A program made the position numbers and the translations under genes. The notes beneath the pieces were generated by a model that saw only the letters and a list, made by a program, of their open reading frames with translations, did no database searches and was not told where the DNA came from. From JAZKJD01 sp040384585 (GTDB lineage: Bacteria > Pseudomonadota > Gammaproteobacteria > Diplorickettsiales > Diplorickettsiaceae), in the NCBI GenBank assembly GCA_040384585.1, contig JAZKJD010000006.1:1-55144 (forward strand): a stretch of 55,144 nucleotides of DNA, in the 5' to 3' direction. Positions 35,091 through 44,139 of the stretch are shown piece by piece. Position 1 is the first letter of the stretch; the number at the start of each line of letters is the position of its first letter.

Positions 35091-36041
35091 TTATTGACGA
35101 TCCTTGGTCTGACTCTCGACGATTTCTTTAATAACGTAGCGAGGACGTTGTCGCACTTCCTGATAAATGCGGCCAATATATTCGCCCATGATTCCTAATC
35201 CCATTAAGATAATACCCATTAAAAAGAATAGAATCGAAAAAAGTGTAAAAACACCTTCGGCTTCAGGGCCTACGATTAATCGACGCAACAACATGTACAC
35301 GACAAACAAGCCGCTCAATGCTGAAATTAAGAACCCCATCATGGTAAAAATCTGCAACGGTAATAAGGAAAACCCTGTCATCAAATCAAAATTGAGTCGT
35401 AATAAGCGATATAAATTATATTTAGACTCTCCCGCCTCACGTGCTTCATGACGAACTTCAATTTCAGTGGGATTGCTGGAGAGGCTATACGCTTGTGCCG
35501 GGATAAAAAGTGAGGTTTCTTTGCTTGCTATCATCAGATCGATCAACGAACGCCGATAAGCCCTTAACATACAACCTTGGTCGCTCAAGCGAATCTTAGT
35601 CATTTTATAGCGTAAGTAATTATTTAATCTAGAAGCATAGCGCCGGAAAAGCGTGTCCTGACGTTTCTTGCGAATACCACCGACATAATCATGGCCTTCT
35701 TCCATCGCCTGAATTAACGCGGGGATTTCTTCTGGTGGATTTTGTAGATCTGCGTCTAAAGTAATAATTATTTCCCCTCTCACACGTTCAAAACCCGCCA
35801 TCACCGCCATATGCTGCCCAAAGTTAGCATTAAAATGAATGACGCGAATTTGTTCAGGACGTCGTTTTTGTAATTCGTTTAAGTGCTGATAGGAATTATC
35901 TTTACTGCCATCATTGATAAAAATTACCTCATAGGGTTTACCCAGCTTGTCCAAGCTTGTTATTAAACGTTGATAGAGCGGTTCTAAATTACCCGATTCA
36001 TTATAAACAGGAATAACTACACTTAAATAAGGCGTTATCAT
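35091..36041 (-). CDS. arnC: ArnC-like undecaprenyl-phosphate glycosyltransferase
   Basis: A GT2-family enzyme that attaches 4-formamido-arabinose to undecaprenyl phosphate. It has the opening VVIPVYNESGNLEPLYQRL, the DxD-type LDADLQNPPEEIPAL and the GCMLRAYRR acceptor region. Two C-terminal membrane segments follow (FSLLPLQIFTMMGFLISALS, then FTLFSILFFLMGIILMGLG). The 316-aa length agrees with E. coli ArnC (322). It overlaps arnT by 4 nt (ATGA). Confidence 0.9.
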   Translation of the reverse strand: MITPYLSVVIPVYNESGNLEPLYQRLITSLDKLGKPYEVIFINDGSKDNSYQHLNELQKRRPEQIRVIHFNANFGQHMAVMAGFERVRGEIIITLDADLQNPPEEIPALIQAMEEGHDYVGGIRKKRQDTLFRRYASRLNNYLRYKMTKIRLSDQGCMLRAYRRSLIDLMIASKETSLFIPAQAYSLSSNPTEIEVRHEAREAGESKYNLYRLLRLNFDLMTGFSLLPLQIFTMMGFLISALSGLFVVYMLLRRLIVGPEAEGVFTLFSILFFLMGIILMGLGIMGEYIGRIYQEVRQRPRYVIKEIVESQTKDRQ

Positions 36042-37810
36042 GGCGAGTCCTCTTGGGTAATGCCGATTCGATTCTTTTTCTGCACAAGCTGATTACTTAA
36101 TAAAACATCGTGTGGCGTCGCCGCAATCCAATAAATTGTTTTTTGTTTTGCCTTGAGAGATTGATATAGGGCTTTATCGGTTATCATAAAAACTCGCTGA
36201 TGGCTATGCCATAGAGACCAAAAGCGAGCCGCTTGCAACATCCACGACGTAGTATCTTGATGTTGCATACCAAAATGTAATTCACCGGCAACGTTAACCG
36301 TCATGACACGATGATTCAAATAAAAAGGTAAGTCTTGATAATAATTATCATAGGAAACTATTTTATCATGGGGTCGCAACAAGGGTCTCAATATCTCAAC
36401 TAAAGGTTTAATGGAGCGCGTATCGACTCGTGAAATACCGGTAGAAAAAATAATAAAGCTGATGCCACATCCCACTGTCAACAAAATAAAAGCGATTTTT
36501 ACTCTACCCAAGACATAATAAAATGCCGTTAGCACACTTGACAAAAGAAAAACACAATAACCGGCTATTAAATAGGGAATTCCTGGTTTAGGTAAATCGG
36601 CAGAAGGATCAAATAATAGCCATAAAATTCCTAATATGCCTAAAACCAGCCAAATACAAGGTAATGCAATAGTGCCCCATTTGATTCCCGAAGATCGCTG
36701 TGAAGAATGCGTAGACAAATAATTCCCTGTTAATAGCGCCACTGCAGGGAAAATAGGTAAAATATAAGGGATTAATTTGGAATGCGAAAGCGAAAAGAAA
36801 ATAAAAACGGTAGCGACCCAGAGTAATAAAAATACTTGCGTACTTTTTTCCTTGAATTGCTGTTGCGTTCTAGGAAAACTTTCGGAAATCGCTTGCAATA
36901 AAAAAACAACCCAAGGTAAAAAACCAGTAATAAGAATAGGAATAAAAAACCAATCAGGCTGATATCGCTGTGCGATTAAGGTCGAATAACGTAAAAATTG
37001 CTGATCAATAAAATAAAATTGAAAAAATTCTGGATTTCTTTGCTGAACGAGAATATGCCAAGGTAAAATTATCAATAGAAATAATACTATTCCACTCGGA
37101 AGATAACTCTGCTTTAGGAGACGCCACTGATGCGTCAACAAAATCCATATCCCGACAATCATTACCGGGAATACAATACCCACTAAGCCCTTAGTCAATA
37201 CCGCCAAAGCGGAAAAAATGTAGGCGATACAGCATAAATAGCGACGCTTACTGCCTAACGGAAAATTGACTGCCACTAAAAAGGCTAGCAGACTTCCCGA
37301 TAGACACACCGATAAACACATATCGAGGGTTACCATACGAGCTAAAGTAAAATACAAAAAACTCGTGGCCAATATCACACTGCTGAGTAAACCCGTTTGT
37401 CTATCAAAAAGCAGTCGCCCTGCGCTATAGAGAAATAAACAACCTAATAATGCAAGTAAGGCATTGGGTACTCGAACCACCCACTCACTAATATACCCTT
37501 TGCCTTTCAAACTGTGATGTTGTTGCACAGCGTGGTCAAATAATTTGATAGATGCTGCTTGTATCCAATAAAATAACGGGGGTTTTTCAAAGTATTTAAC
37601 GCCATTAAGATGAGGAGTAACAAAGTCATGGTGTACCACCATCTCTCTTGGGATCTCTGCATAACGCGCCTCATCGGGGGTGCTTAACGGCCTAGATCCC
37701 AAAAATACCCCGAATAGCAAAACCATCATAAGGGTCAGCCATAGCAAATCAAAAAACCACGTTCCGCGCTTGCATTGTTGTAGGAACGACATAAAAACCA
37801 GTTGCCTCAT
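36038..37810 (-). CDS. arnT: ArnT-like lipid A aminoarabinose transferase
   Basis: An inner-membrane GT-C (PMT family) enzyme that moves L-Ara4N from undecaprenyl phosphate to lipid A. It has many membrane helices and the conserved first periplasmic loop STPDEARYAEIPREMV with the catalytic-type Asp-Glu, then YFEKPPLFYW. It is about 590 aa from ATG 37810; ATG 37792 is an alternative, while GTG 37858 overlaps the upstream palindrome. The partner genes arnA, arnB and arnEF are not in this window. Confidence 0.9.
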   Translation of the reverse strand: MRQLVFMSFLQQCKRGTWFFDLLWLTLMMVLLFGVFLGSRPLSTPDEARYAEIPREMVVHHDFVTPHLNGVKYFEKPPLFYWIQAASIKLFDHAVQQHHSLKGKGYISEWVVRVPNALLALLGCLFLYSAGRLLFDRQTGLLSSVILATSFLYFTLARMVTLDMCLSVCLSGSLLAFLVAVNFPLGSKRRYLCCIAYIFSALAVLTKGLVGIVFPVMIVGIWILLTHQWRLLKQSYLPSGIVLFLLIILPWHILVQQRNPEFFQFYFIDQQFLRYSTLIAQRYQPDWFFIPILITGFLPWVVFLLQAISESFPRTQQQFKEKSTQVFLLLWVATVFIFFSLSHSKLIPYILPIFPAVALLTGNYLSTHSSQRSSGIKWGTIALPCIWLVLGILGILWLLFDPSADLPKPGIPYLIAGYCVFLLSSVLTAFYYVLGRVKIAFILLTVGCGISFIIFSTGISRVDTRSIKPLVEILRPLLRPHDKIVSYDNYYQDLPFYLNHRVMTVNVAGELHFGMQHQDTTSWMLQAARFWSLWHSHQRVFMITDKALYQSLKAKQKTIYWIAATPHDVLLSNQLVQKKNRIGITQEDSP

Positions 37811-37827
37811 ACAGGCGAAAAGAGGTA

Positions 37828-37855
37828 CTTGAAGTTGAGAATTCGCAACTTCAAG
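37828..37855. promoter_or_regulatory. Perfect inverted repeat in the arnT-elbB divergent region
   Basis: CTTGAAGTTG and CAACTTCAAG are exact 10-bp arms around AGAATTCG. An extended -10 box TGGGTATAAT ends 15 nt to the right (37861-37870) and points to elbB. The palindrome could be an operator or a hairpin; neither is shown. Confidence 0.45.
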
Positions 37856-37907
37856 CACAATGGGTATAATAAGGTCAAATTTATAACGTTTCTAGTAAGG
37901 AAAAGCA

Positions 37908-38570
37908 ATGCAAGAACAAACAATCGCTGTGGTTTTATCAGGATGTGGTGCTTTAGATGGAAGTGAGGTGCACGAGGCCACCTTAACCCTATTAGCCTTG
38001 GAGCTAGCGGGGGTACGTTATCAATGTTTAGCACCTAATATTCTGCAAACCCGTGTTAGTAATATGGTGACAGGAAAAACCATAGACTCGCAACGCAATG
38101 TATTAGAGGAGTCAGCACGTATTGCTCGTGGAAAAATTAAAGACATTGCTAAAGTAAACCCTGCTGACTATACCGCCATGATATTTCCTGGTGGCTATGG
38201 TGCTGCACTTAATCTATGTAATTTTGGCCTTGATAAAAAAAACTATACCGTACAAGCGGATGTATTGAAATTCTCCAAAGCGATTGTGAACGCCAAAAAA
38301 CCCGCCGGATTTATTTGTATTGCGCCGGTGTTAGTCCCTAAACTTTATCCTAGTGGTGTTACAATAACGATAGGTAACGATAAAGAAACTGCACAAATTT
38401 TAGAAAGCTTGGGCGCAAAACCTATTGCGTGTGAATCGACAAAATGTGTGGTCGATACCACACATAAAGTGGTTAGCACCCCCGCCTATATATTGGCACA
38501 TTCGATTAAGGATGTGGCGACTGGTATTGAATGTTTGGTCAAAGAACTGTTAGTACTCCTTAAATCATGA
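37908..38570 (+). CDS. elbB: ElbB, glyoxalase-class DJ-1/PfpI-like protein
   Basis: 220 aa of the class I amidotransferase-like (DJ-1/PfpI) superfamily. The family opening IAVVLSGCGALDGSEVHEAT, the AMIFPGGYGAALNL segment and the nucleophile-elbow-like GFICIAPVLVPKLY are present. In E. coli ElbB is described as isoprenoid-linked or as a glyoxalase; the true role is uncertain. The start has AAGGA upstream. The last 4 nt overlap trmB. Confidence 0.93.
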   Translation: MQEQTIAVVLSGCGALDGSEVHEATLTLLALELAGVRYQCLAPNILQTRVSNMVTGKTIDSQRNVLEESARIARGKIKDIAKVNPADYTAMIFPGGYGAALNLCNFGLDKKNYTVQADVLKFSKAIVNAKKPAGFICIAPVLVPKLYPSGVTITIGNDKETAQILESLGAKPIACESTKCVVDTTHKVVSTPAYILAHSIKDVATGIECLVKELLVLLKS

Positions 38571-39283
38571 GTCTAAATGCCGCATTAGCAACACCTCTCC
38601 TTCCTAAGCCTATCCGTAGTTTTGTGCATAGGCAAGCTGGCTTAAGTCAACGACGGGAAAAGGCTTTAGATACACTTTTAACACCTTATAGCCTACCGCT
38701 TAATCAAGGATTACTAAAACCAGAACAAATCTTTCAACGCGCTGCGCCAACAAACTTAGAAATTGGCTTTGGTATGGGCCAGAATTTATTAGCGCAAGCC
38801 CAACAATACCCGGAGCAAAATTTTTTGGGAATAGAGGTACATCGTCCAGGAATTGCTGCCCTATTACTAGGCATTGAAAGCGTAAAACTTTCCAACCTTA
38901 AGATTATCTACGCGGATGCGGTAGAAGTATTCGATTGCTGTATTGCAAATAATTCTCTCGATGTGATCCAAATCTTCTTTCCTGACCCCTGGCCAAAAAG
39001 AAAACATCATAAACGCCGACTCATACAAGCAGAATTTACCAAGCAATTACAAAATAAACTAAAAACGGGAGGTCAATTGCAGCTCGCTACTGATTGGCAA
39101 GACTATGCCGAACACATGTTATTTGTTTTAGAAAATACCCCAGGCTTAAAAAATAGTGCTGGGGAAAACAAATTTTCTCCTAGACTATCGCAACGTTCAC
39201 TGACCAAATTTGAGCAACGTGGTCAACAATTAGGGCATTTAATCTGGGATTTGCTATTTTATTCTGTAGAAAAAAATCTATAA
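38567..39283 (+). CDS. trmB: tRNA (guanine-N7-)-methyltransferase
   Basis: Makes m7G46 in tRNA. SAM-binding motif I is NLEIGFGMGQNLLAQAQQYP, and the family signature is FFPDPWPKRKHHKRRLIQ. Length is 238 aa. The start ATG overlaps the elbB stop (ATGA), so the two are translationally coupled. Confidence 0.95.
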   Translation: MSLNAALATPLLPKPIRSFVHRQAGLSQRREKALDTLLTPYSLPLNQGLLKPEQIFQRAAPTNLEIGFGMGQNLLAQAQQYPEQNFLGIEVHRPGIAALLLGIESVKLSNLKIIYADAVEVFDCCIANNSLDVIQIFFPDPWPKRKHHKRRLIQAEFTKQLQNKLKTGGQLQLATDWQDYAEHMLFVLENTPGLKNSAGENKFSPRLSQRSLTKFEQRGQQLGHLIWDLLFYSVEKNL

Positions 39284-39338
39284 AAAGCGTAAACTAAAAT
39301 GGTTCATTAACTTACAAGCCAAGGAATGGAATCTCGCA

Positions 39339-39884
39339 ATGCCTAAATCCTGCTCAACAAATAGCATTTCCTTAGGAGCCAATGATAAATTTGCTAGCGT
39401 ACGAAAAAGAGCGTATTTAAATGGTTATTGTGATGGATTGGAATTTATAAAATGCTTAACTGCAGTTAAGCAAAATATCGAAACAACTAATCCCAAGCCT
39501 ATAGAAGAAACAAAGAAAAAAACGGCTTATGGGAAAAAGACGGCTCCAGCACAAGAGAAGCTGATCTTGCAGGCTCCTAAAAGACAGAAAGGTTTAATCA
39601 AAATAAAAAACCCTGAAGCAAAAGAAGTTAGTACGGATACTAGTAAAGAAAGGGAACGTTGGATAGATACAACGAAGCTACCTGAGATCATTTTGTATGA
39701 CACACCTCCTTTTTCACCCAACAACGCCTGTTCTAGAGAGGAGAACTTTATTCAAGCTAGCACTTCAGGCTATCTAGGTTTCGGCAGAAGCGTAGAAAAT
39801 AGGGAAGGGGGCGGTAGTATACTTAGAAAGATGCTAGAAGAAAAAAATCCAGCGTATAACCTGACATCAATGCGGCTAAGGTAG
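39339..39884 (+). CDS. Hypothetical protein, basic and low complexity
   Basis: 181 aa, rich in Lys, Thr, Ser and Glu, with no signal peptide or membrane segment. The centre is a lysine-rich stretch (PIEETKKKTAYGKKTAPAQE, then APKRQKGLIKIKNPEAKEV), and the end carries a disordered-looking GFGRSVENREGGGSILRKM. I recognise no domain. Unknown cytosolic proteins of this style are frequent among Dot/Icm effector candidates of Legionellales, but nothing in the sequence proves secretion. It overlaps the 3' end of hemW by 9 nt, convergent. Confidence 0.6.
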   Translation: MPKSCSTNSISLGANDKFASVRKRAYLNGYCDGLEFIKCLTAVKQNIETTNPKPIEETKKKTAYGKKTAPAQEKLILQAPKRQKGLIKIKNPEAKEVSTDTSKERERWIDTTKLPEIILYDTPPFSPNNACSREENFIQASTSGYLGFGRSVENREGGGSILRKMLEEKNPAYNLTSMRLR

Positions 39885-41018
39885 AAATAAAGCAATAAGA
39901 TCATTATAAAAACATTTTCCTTGATCAGTCAGGAAAATAGTATCGTTATGCATGCTTAGCAGGTCCAATCTTTCCGCTTCTCTCAGTGGCTTGGCCAGCG
40001 TAGAAAATGACAATCCAGTACGACATTCAAACAGTTCCGAAGAAATAGGATAATGCAATCGCAAGGCGTTCAACATAAATTCAAATGCTAATTCATGTGT
40101 TTGGATAGGTCGTTCCTCACCTAAAAAATGATTCTTCTTTGCCAAATAATCTTTAGGATTTTTTTGTTTCCAAGCACGCGTAATCATTTGCCTCTTTTCA
40201 TCACTTAACTTGCTATACGCACCAGCACCTATTCCTAAATAATCAGCAAATTCCCAATAATTACAATTGTGTACACAGTGATAAGAGTCTCGACTATAAG
40301 CAGAAATCTCATATTGTGTATAAGCATTTTTCAGCAACTGAACCTTACCTTGTTCCTGCAATTCCCAAATCACATCGTCGACTGGTAACTTCGGTGGTTT
40401 TACTGAAAATTCAGTATTGGGTTCTATGCTTAACTGATACCAAGAAATATGGGTAGGTTCCAGGGAAATTGCTGTCGTTAAATCGTCTAAACCTTCTTGC
40501 AAACTCTGCTTAGGTAACCCATGCATGAGATCTAAATTAATATTCGTAAAACCTGCCGCTTTAGCCGCCACCACTGCATTTTTCGCTTCTTGCCCATCGT
40601 GAATGCGTCCTAAGGCCTTCAATTGCTGATCTCGAAAACTTTGGATTCCCAGAGAGAGTCGATTAACGCCTGCTGCACGATAAGCTGAAAAACGTTGGAA
40701 TTCAACGGTTCCCGGATTCGCTTCTAGGGTAATTTCTATGTCTGCAGAAAAGTTCAATCGTTTCTTCAGCTCATCTAATAAGTATTTAATCACAGTCGGT
40801 GAAAACAAACTGGGTGTGCCACCTCCCATAAAAATACTAATGATAGGACGGAAGAAAACTTTAGGAAGCTGGTGATCTACATCCTCTAGCAAGGCATTAA
40901 TATAAGCTGTTTCTGGTAAATCCGCTCGTAATGTATGTGAATTAAAATCACAGTAAGGACATTTTTTTACACACCATGGGAAATGGATATACAGTGATAA
41001 AGGAGGGAGCCTTAACAT
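39876..41018 (-). CDS. hemW: HemW, radical SAM haem chaperone
   Basis: A radical SAM protein once annotated as oxygen-independent coproporphyrinogen III oxidase; HemW is now viewed as a haem chaperone. The cluster motif is CVKKCPYCDF (CxxxCxxC), with FMGGGTPSLF and LGIQSFRDQQL following, and a C-terminal HemN_C domain. The start is MLRLPPLSLYIHFPW at 41018 (380 aa). A longer reading from 41093 runs into fold-back element M3 and is rejected. The M3 edge is only 10 bp upstream of the start. Confidence 0.92.
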   Translation of the reverse strand: MLRLPPLSLYIHFPWCVKKCPYCDFNSHTLRADLPETAYINALLEDVDHQLPKVFFRPIISIFMGGGTPSLFSPTVIKYLLDELKKRLNFSADIEITLEANPGTVEFQRFSAYRAAGVNRLSLGIQSFRDQQLKALGRIHDGQEAKNAVVAAKAAGFTNINLDLMHGLPKQSLQEGLDDLTTAISLEPTHISWYQLSIEPNTEFSVKPPKLPVDDVIWELQEQGKVQLLKNAYTQYEISAYSRDSYHCVHNCNYWEFADYLGIGAGAYSKLSDEKRQMITRAWKQKNPKDYLAKKNHFLGEERPIQTHELAFEFMLNALRLHYPISSELFECRTGLSFSTLAKPLREAERLDLLSMHNDTIFLTDQGKCFYNDLIALFLP

Positions 41019-41028
41019 AGAAAATCCT

Positions 41029-41176
41029 AGGGTGTGTTGACAATTGCACGATGATGGCGAAAAAGAGCTGTTTTTCTGCATTTCGTTACTCACATACGCT
41101 GTGTATGCTCCGTTACGATACTCAAAAAAAACAACTCTTTTTTGCTCATCCTAGCACAATTGTCAACACACCCTAA
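41029..41176. mobile_element. Fold-back element (MITE-like) M3
   Basis: Terminal inverted repeats TAGGGTGTGTTGACAATTG and CAATTGTCAACACACCCTA are perfect over 19 bp. Inner arms pair (GAGCTGTTTTT and ACAACTC with AAAAAA stretches). The centre ACTCACATACGCTGTGTATG is related to those of M1, M2 and M4. The element is about 148 bp, TA at both edges, no coding capacity. It supplies part of the hemW ribosome-binding region (TAGGAT). The rest of 41019-41339 holds no gene. Confidence 0.85.
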
Positions 41177-41339
41177 TAGAAAATAATCATTATTTATACT
41201 AGACTTCGCCCTGTACAGGAAATCAAAATTTTGAATTAAGCGATTGGGAAAACAGCCCATTTTTTACCTCTACAGTAAAAATTTTCGTCATGTGCGTATG
41301 AAGCGCGCGACAATCCATTGAAAAAGGTAGCCAAAGGGA

Positions 41340-43163
41340 ATGATAAAGAGCTCTTCACATTTCAAATGGTATATCTATCTTCTTCCCTGTCTTATTTTCT
41401 GTGTAGAATGTGCAAACGCATTGACCCCATTAACCCCTAGGCTTTCTTCGAATATTTATGCCAGTGATTCCACGGTAGGTCAAGCGGATGTGATGCTGTC
41501 TCTAGAGGGAGATCAGGATCATAATTTATATCTGGATCCACAAGCCGCTTACAGTAGCGATCAACAATGGTTTGGTGATCTAGGCCTTGGTTATCGATGG
41601 ATTCAGAATGATGCCGCTATTCTCGGTGGGTATGTTTTCGCAGGACACACGCGCTTAGATCATAACAGTGGGTTTTGGATAGCAAATCCCGGTGTAGAAG
41701 CGATGGGTTCTCGCTGGGATGCCCATCTCAATGCGTATATTCCGTTGGCTGGACGTAGTGATGATCTGGGAAGTTTTGAGCTTAATATCGTCAGTGATCC
41801 GGTCTTTCGAGGCCATTCACTCATCGTAGATAGTGTGTTTAACAATGTGAATGAGATCCAACGCATAGGGAATGGTGCGGATGCCAGATTGGCTTATCAA
41901 CTCTTTCGACACGTTCCCTTGAAAGGGTATGTCGGCGCTTATTTTTTTGATATCCCCGGTACTGATAAATTACGTGGCGGTGCTGCCGGATTTGAATATT
42001 GGTTTGGTCGACAGTTTAAGTTTTTCGCTAATTATACGTATGATAACGTCCAACACAGTACCGTGGCCACAGGATTGGGTATCAGTTTTGGCGGCGTCAG
42101 GAAACAGATGGCGGATCCCTCTTTATCAGAAAGATTAATGGACCCCGTAGAACGTCACTTAGCTAACTTAGGTCATGCCTCTGGCATTCCGAGTCGAATG
42201 TTTTTCAATGAAGGAAACGGAAGTAGTTCACAAATACTACTAGACAACATTGCTTTCTTCAGTCAGGCCGGTATGCCGAATAATGGCGGGTCGGGATTAA
42301 CCCTAGCCAATTGTACGTTTGAAAATCCTTGTGGTCCTACGGATTTGACGAATGTGGGTGCTATTACCCTGAATACCTTATTACCTAATACCACAATGTA
42401 TTTTAATGGCGGAAGTTATGATGCACTCAATGTTCCCGCAGGAACTAATCCCGTGACCTTACAAGCCGGCCAAAGTGTGCATTCGCGTACCACAGATTAT
42501 TCACAACCCGCAACCGGTATTGATCGTTCTACCTTTAACGGTGCCTTTTTTCTCAACAGCAACAACACACTAGAAAATATTATTCTTCAACCCACAGCGG
42601 CTACCTTGAGTGGTAACGGGGTCGCCGCTAACAACGCCAGCAATGTTTTAATTACCGGCAGCCAGATCGGTAGTGCCAGCAATCGCTACGTGACAGCGGG
42701 TGTGGCGCCTACTAATAACAGTCAACTGACACTTGATAATGTTGCTATTTTTGCCGCTCAAAGAGGCATTAGAGCAAATAACTCTTCAATACTCATGCAA
42801 TCGAGTCAAATCGACGCCTTTAGATCGTCTGGTTTCAGTTCCGGGTTAACTTTAGTAGGTAGTAATGTTGAGATAGATAATAGCCAGATAAACGTTGGTG
42901 GAAGGTTTGTAAAGATAGGGATTGATGCCAATGATAGTAATGGTTCCACTGTAACTATTAATGATACCAACATAACCGTAGACACAACCACAGCATCCAA
43001 TGCTACCGGTTTACTCACTTCTGCGCAAAGCCAAATACAGATGGGAGGGGGCGCCCTGTCGGTATCCAGTCTTCTCCTCGGTTCTGCTCAACTTACTCAA
43101 GGTCCAAATATTGTTTTAAATGGTGTCACTTGCACACTCAATGGCACAACAGTCAGCTGTTAA
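41340..43163 (+). CDS. Inverse-autotransporter-like outer-membrane protein with beta-helical passenger
   Basis: 607 aa. The signal peptide is YIYLLPCLIFCVECANA. Residues about 30-265 look like a beta-barrel of the inverse-autotransporter/intimin type: repeating aromatic strands such as GDLGLGYRWIQNDAAILGGY, FEYWFGRQFKFFANYTY and ATGLGISFGG. After a linker, about 300-607 carries short repeats near every 22-28 residues (VLITGSQIG, LTLDNVAIF, ILMQSSQID, VEIDNSQIN, VTINDTNIT), the rhythm of a parallel beta-helix. N-terminal barrel followed by a surface passenger is the type Ve order. It may be an adhesin or host-contact protein; no ligand is evident. The start is 11 nt after AAGGT. Confidence 0.7.
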   Translation: MIKSSSHFKWYIYLLPCLIFCVECANALTPLTPRLSSNIYASDSTVGQADVMLSLEGDQDHNLYLDPQAAYSSDQQWFGDLGLGYRWIQNDAAILGGYVFAGHTRLDHNSGFWIANPGVEAMGSRWDAHLNAYIPLAGRSDDLGSFELNIVSDPVFRGHSLIVDSVFNNVNEIQRIGNGADARLAYQLFRHVPLKGYVGAYFFDIPGTDKLRGGAAGFEYWFGRQFKFFANYTYDNVQHSTVATGLGISFGGVRKQMADPSLSERLMDPVERHLANLGHASGIPSRMFFNEGNGSSSQILLDNIAFFSQAGMPNNGGSGLTLANCTFENPCGPTDLTNVGAITLNTLLPNTTMYFNGGSYDALNVPAGTNPVTLQAGQSVHSRTTDYSQPATGIDRSTFNGAFFLNSNNTLENIILQPTAATLSGNGVAANNASNVLITGSQIGSASNRYVTAGVAPTNNSQLTLDNVAIFAAQRGIRANNSSILMQSSQIDAFRSSGFSSGLTLVGSNVEIDNSQINVGGRFVKIGIDANDSNGSTVTINDTNITVDTTTASNATGLLTSAQSQIQMGGGALSVSSLLLGSAQLTQGPNIVLNGVTCTLNGTTVSC

Positions 43164-43259
43164 AACGTAAACTTTTTGAGGAGAGGAGTTTACATCAAAG
43201 TAAATGAGCATACGAAAAGTCTACAACACAGCTAGTCACTACAATCATCGTTCAGCCGA

Positions 43260-43754
43260 TTAGAAGATGATGCTAACATTCACGACATCCCGATAAGCCC
43301 CTATACTGACATTTTGCTTAGCAGGAATTTCACCATAAACTGTCAAATACTGCTTAATACCCGTGCCACTTCCCACGGCTGTATCTATCCCCAAGGTATT
43401 TCCCCAATTTATGGTATGCGTTGGATTTTGTGATAAGGTATAGTGTATCGTTTCCGTTCCTGGTCCTGACATGCTACGAAGTCTTGTCGTCGCAGAATCT
43501 CCGGAACCCTGATCCAGCGCTATATTATAAGGGGTATTTAAGGTGCAAAGTAATTTAAGCCTAGCAATACTTTTTGTAGAAATTGCTGCATAGGGAGTAT
43601 ACAGACCAAACACTAAGGGGGTTGCCGTAATAATACAGCCAGGCATTACGTTGACTGAAACCAACATACTCGCTGTTTGTATCGCTGCAAGTGCCGGGGT
43701 TATACAGAATCCTAAACAAAAGAAAAAAATACACTTCCTTAATAAAGAAAACAT
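43260..43754 (-). CDS. Orphan SCPU-domain pilin-like protein
   Basis: 164 aa from ATG 43754, which has a GGGGG ribosome-binding site. It has a signal peptide (CIFFFCLGFCITPALAA) and an SCPU domain: MLVSVNVMPGCIITATPLVF, INWGNTLGID and the closing SIGAYRDVVNVSIIF. It resembles the Csu operon subunits but stands 12 kb away without chaperone or usher, convergent with the inverse-autotransporter-like gene. It could be an extra subunit exported by the Csu system. Confidence 0.83.
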   Translation of the reverse strand: MFSLLRKCIFFFCLGFCITPALAAIQTASMLVSVNVMPGCIITATPLVFGLYTPYAAISTKSIARLKLLCTLNTPYNIALDQGSGDSATTRLRSMSGPGTETIHYTLSQNPTHTINWGNTLGIDTAVGSGTGIKQYLTVYGEIPAKQNVSIGAYRDVVNVSIIF

Positions 43755-43905
43755 GATGAATCCCCCTTCTGTACAATGGATGACCACTGTTAGAAAATTA
43801 ATCCATTTCTTTATTAATTCCGCTTCCTAAACTAAGCCTATTATACCTAAACGTTAATAGCCAATGTAAACCCTTTAAAGTTGTCCAAAATTCAAGCTAT
43901 TTTAT

Positions 43906-44139
43906 TTATGATTTATTTTTCGGATCGGATAGGTAAGTAATCACTTTAGATTCATCCTCGACTGGTTTCGTTGGTATACAAAAAAAACGGCGACACCATT
44001 GAGAAAGAGAAAATTCACTAGGTTCAATTTTCCCATCTGTGTTTGAACCCTCGTTTGTAACACCAGATTCAGGTTCTGAATTTATTAAGGGTTCTTCATC
44101 CATTGTTTTTTCTGCAGAATCAGATTGCTTCCTGCGCAT
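43906..44139 (-). CDS. Small acidic hypothetical protein
   Basis: 77 aa with a strong ribosome-binding site (AAGGAGAGAAT before ATG). The first half is acidic and disordered-looking (DEEPLINSEPESGVTNEGSN). The second half has FSLSQWCRRFFCIPTKPVED with two cysteines. There is no signal peptide and no known domain. The clean start suggests a real gene; function unknown. Confidence 0.6.
   Translation of the reverse strand: MRRKQSDSAEKTMDEEPLINSEPESGVTNEGSNTDGKIEPSEFSLSQWCRRFFCIPTKPVEDESKVITYLSDPKNKS

Noticed and set aside
39339..39884. Eukaryote-like effector domain
   Set aside because: No ankyrin, leucine-rich or kinase pattern can be seen in the sequence; left as hypothetical.
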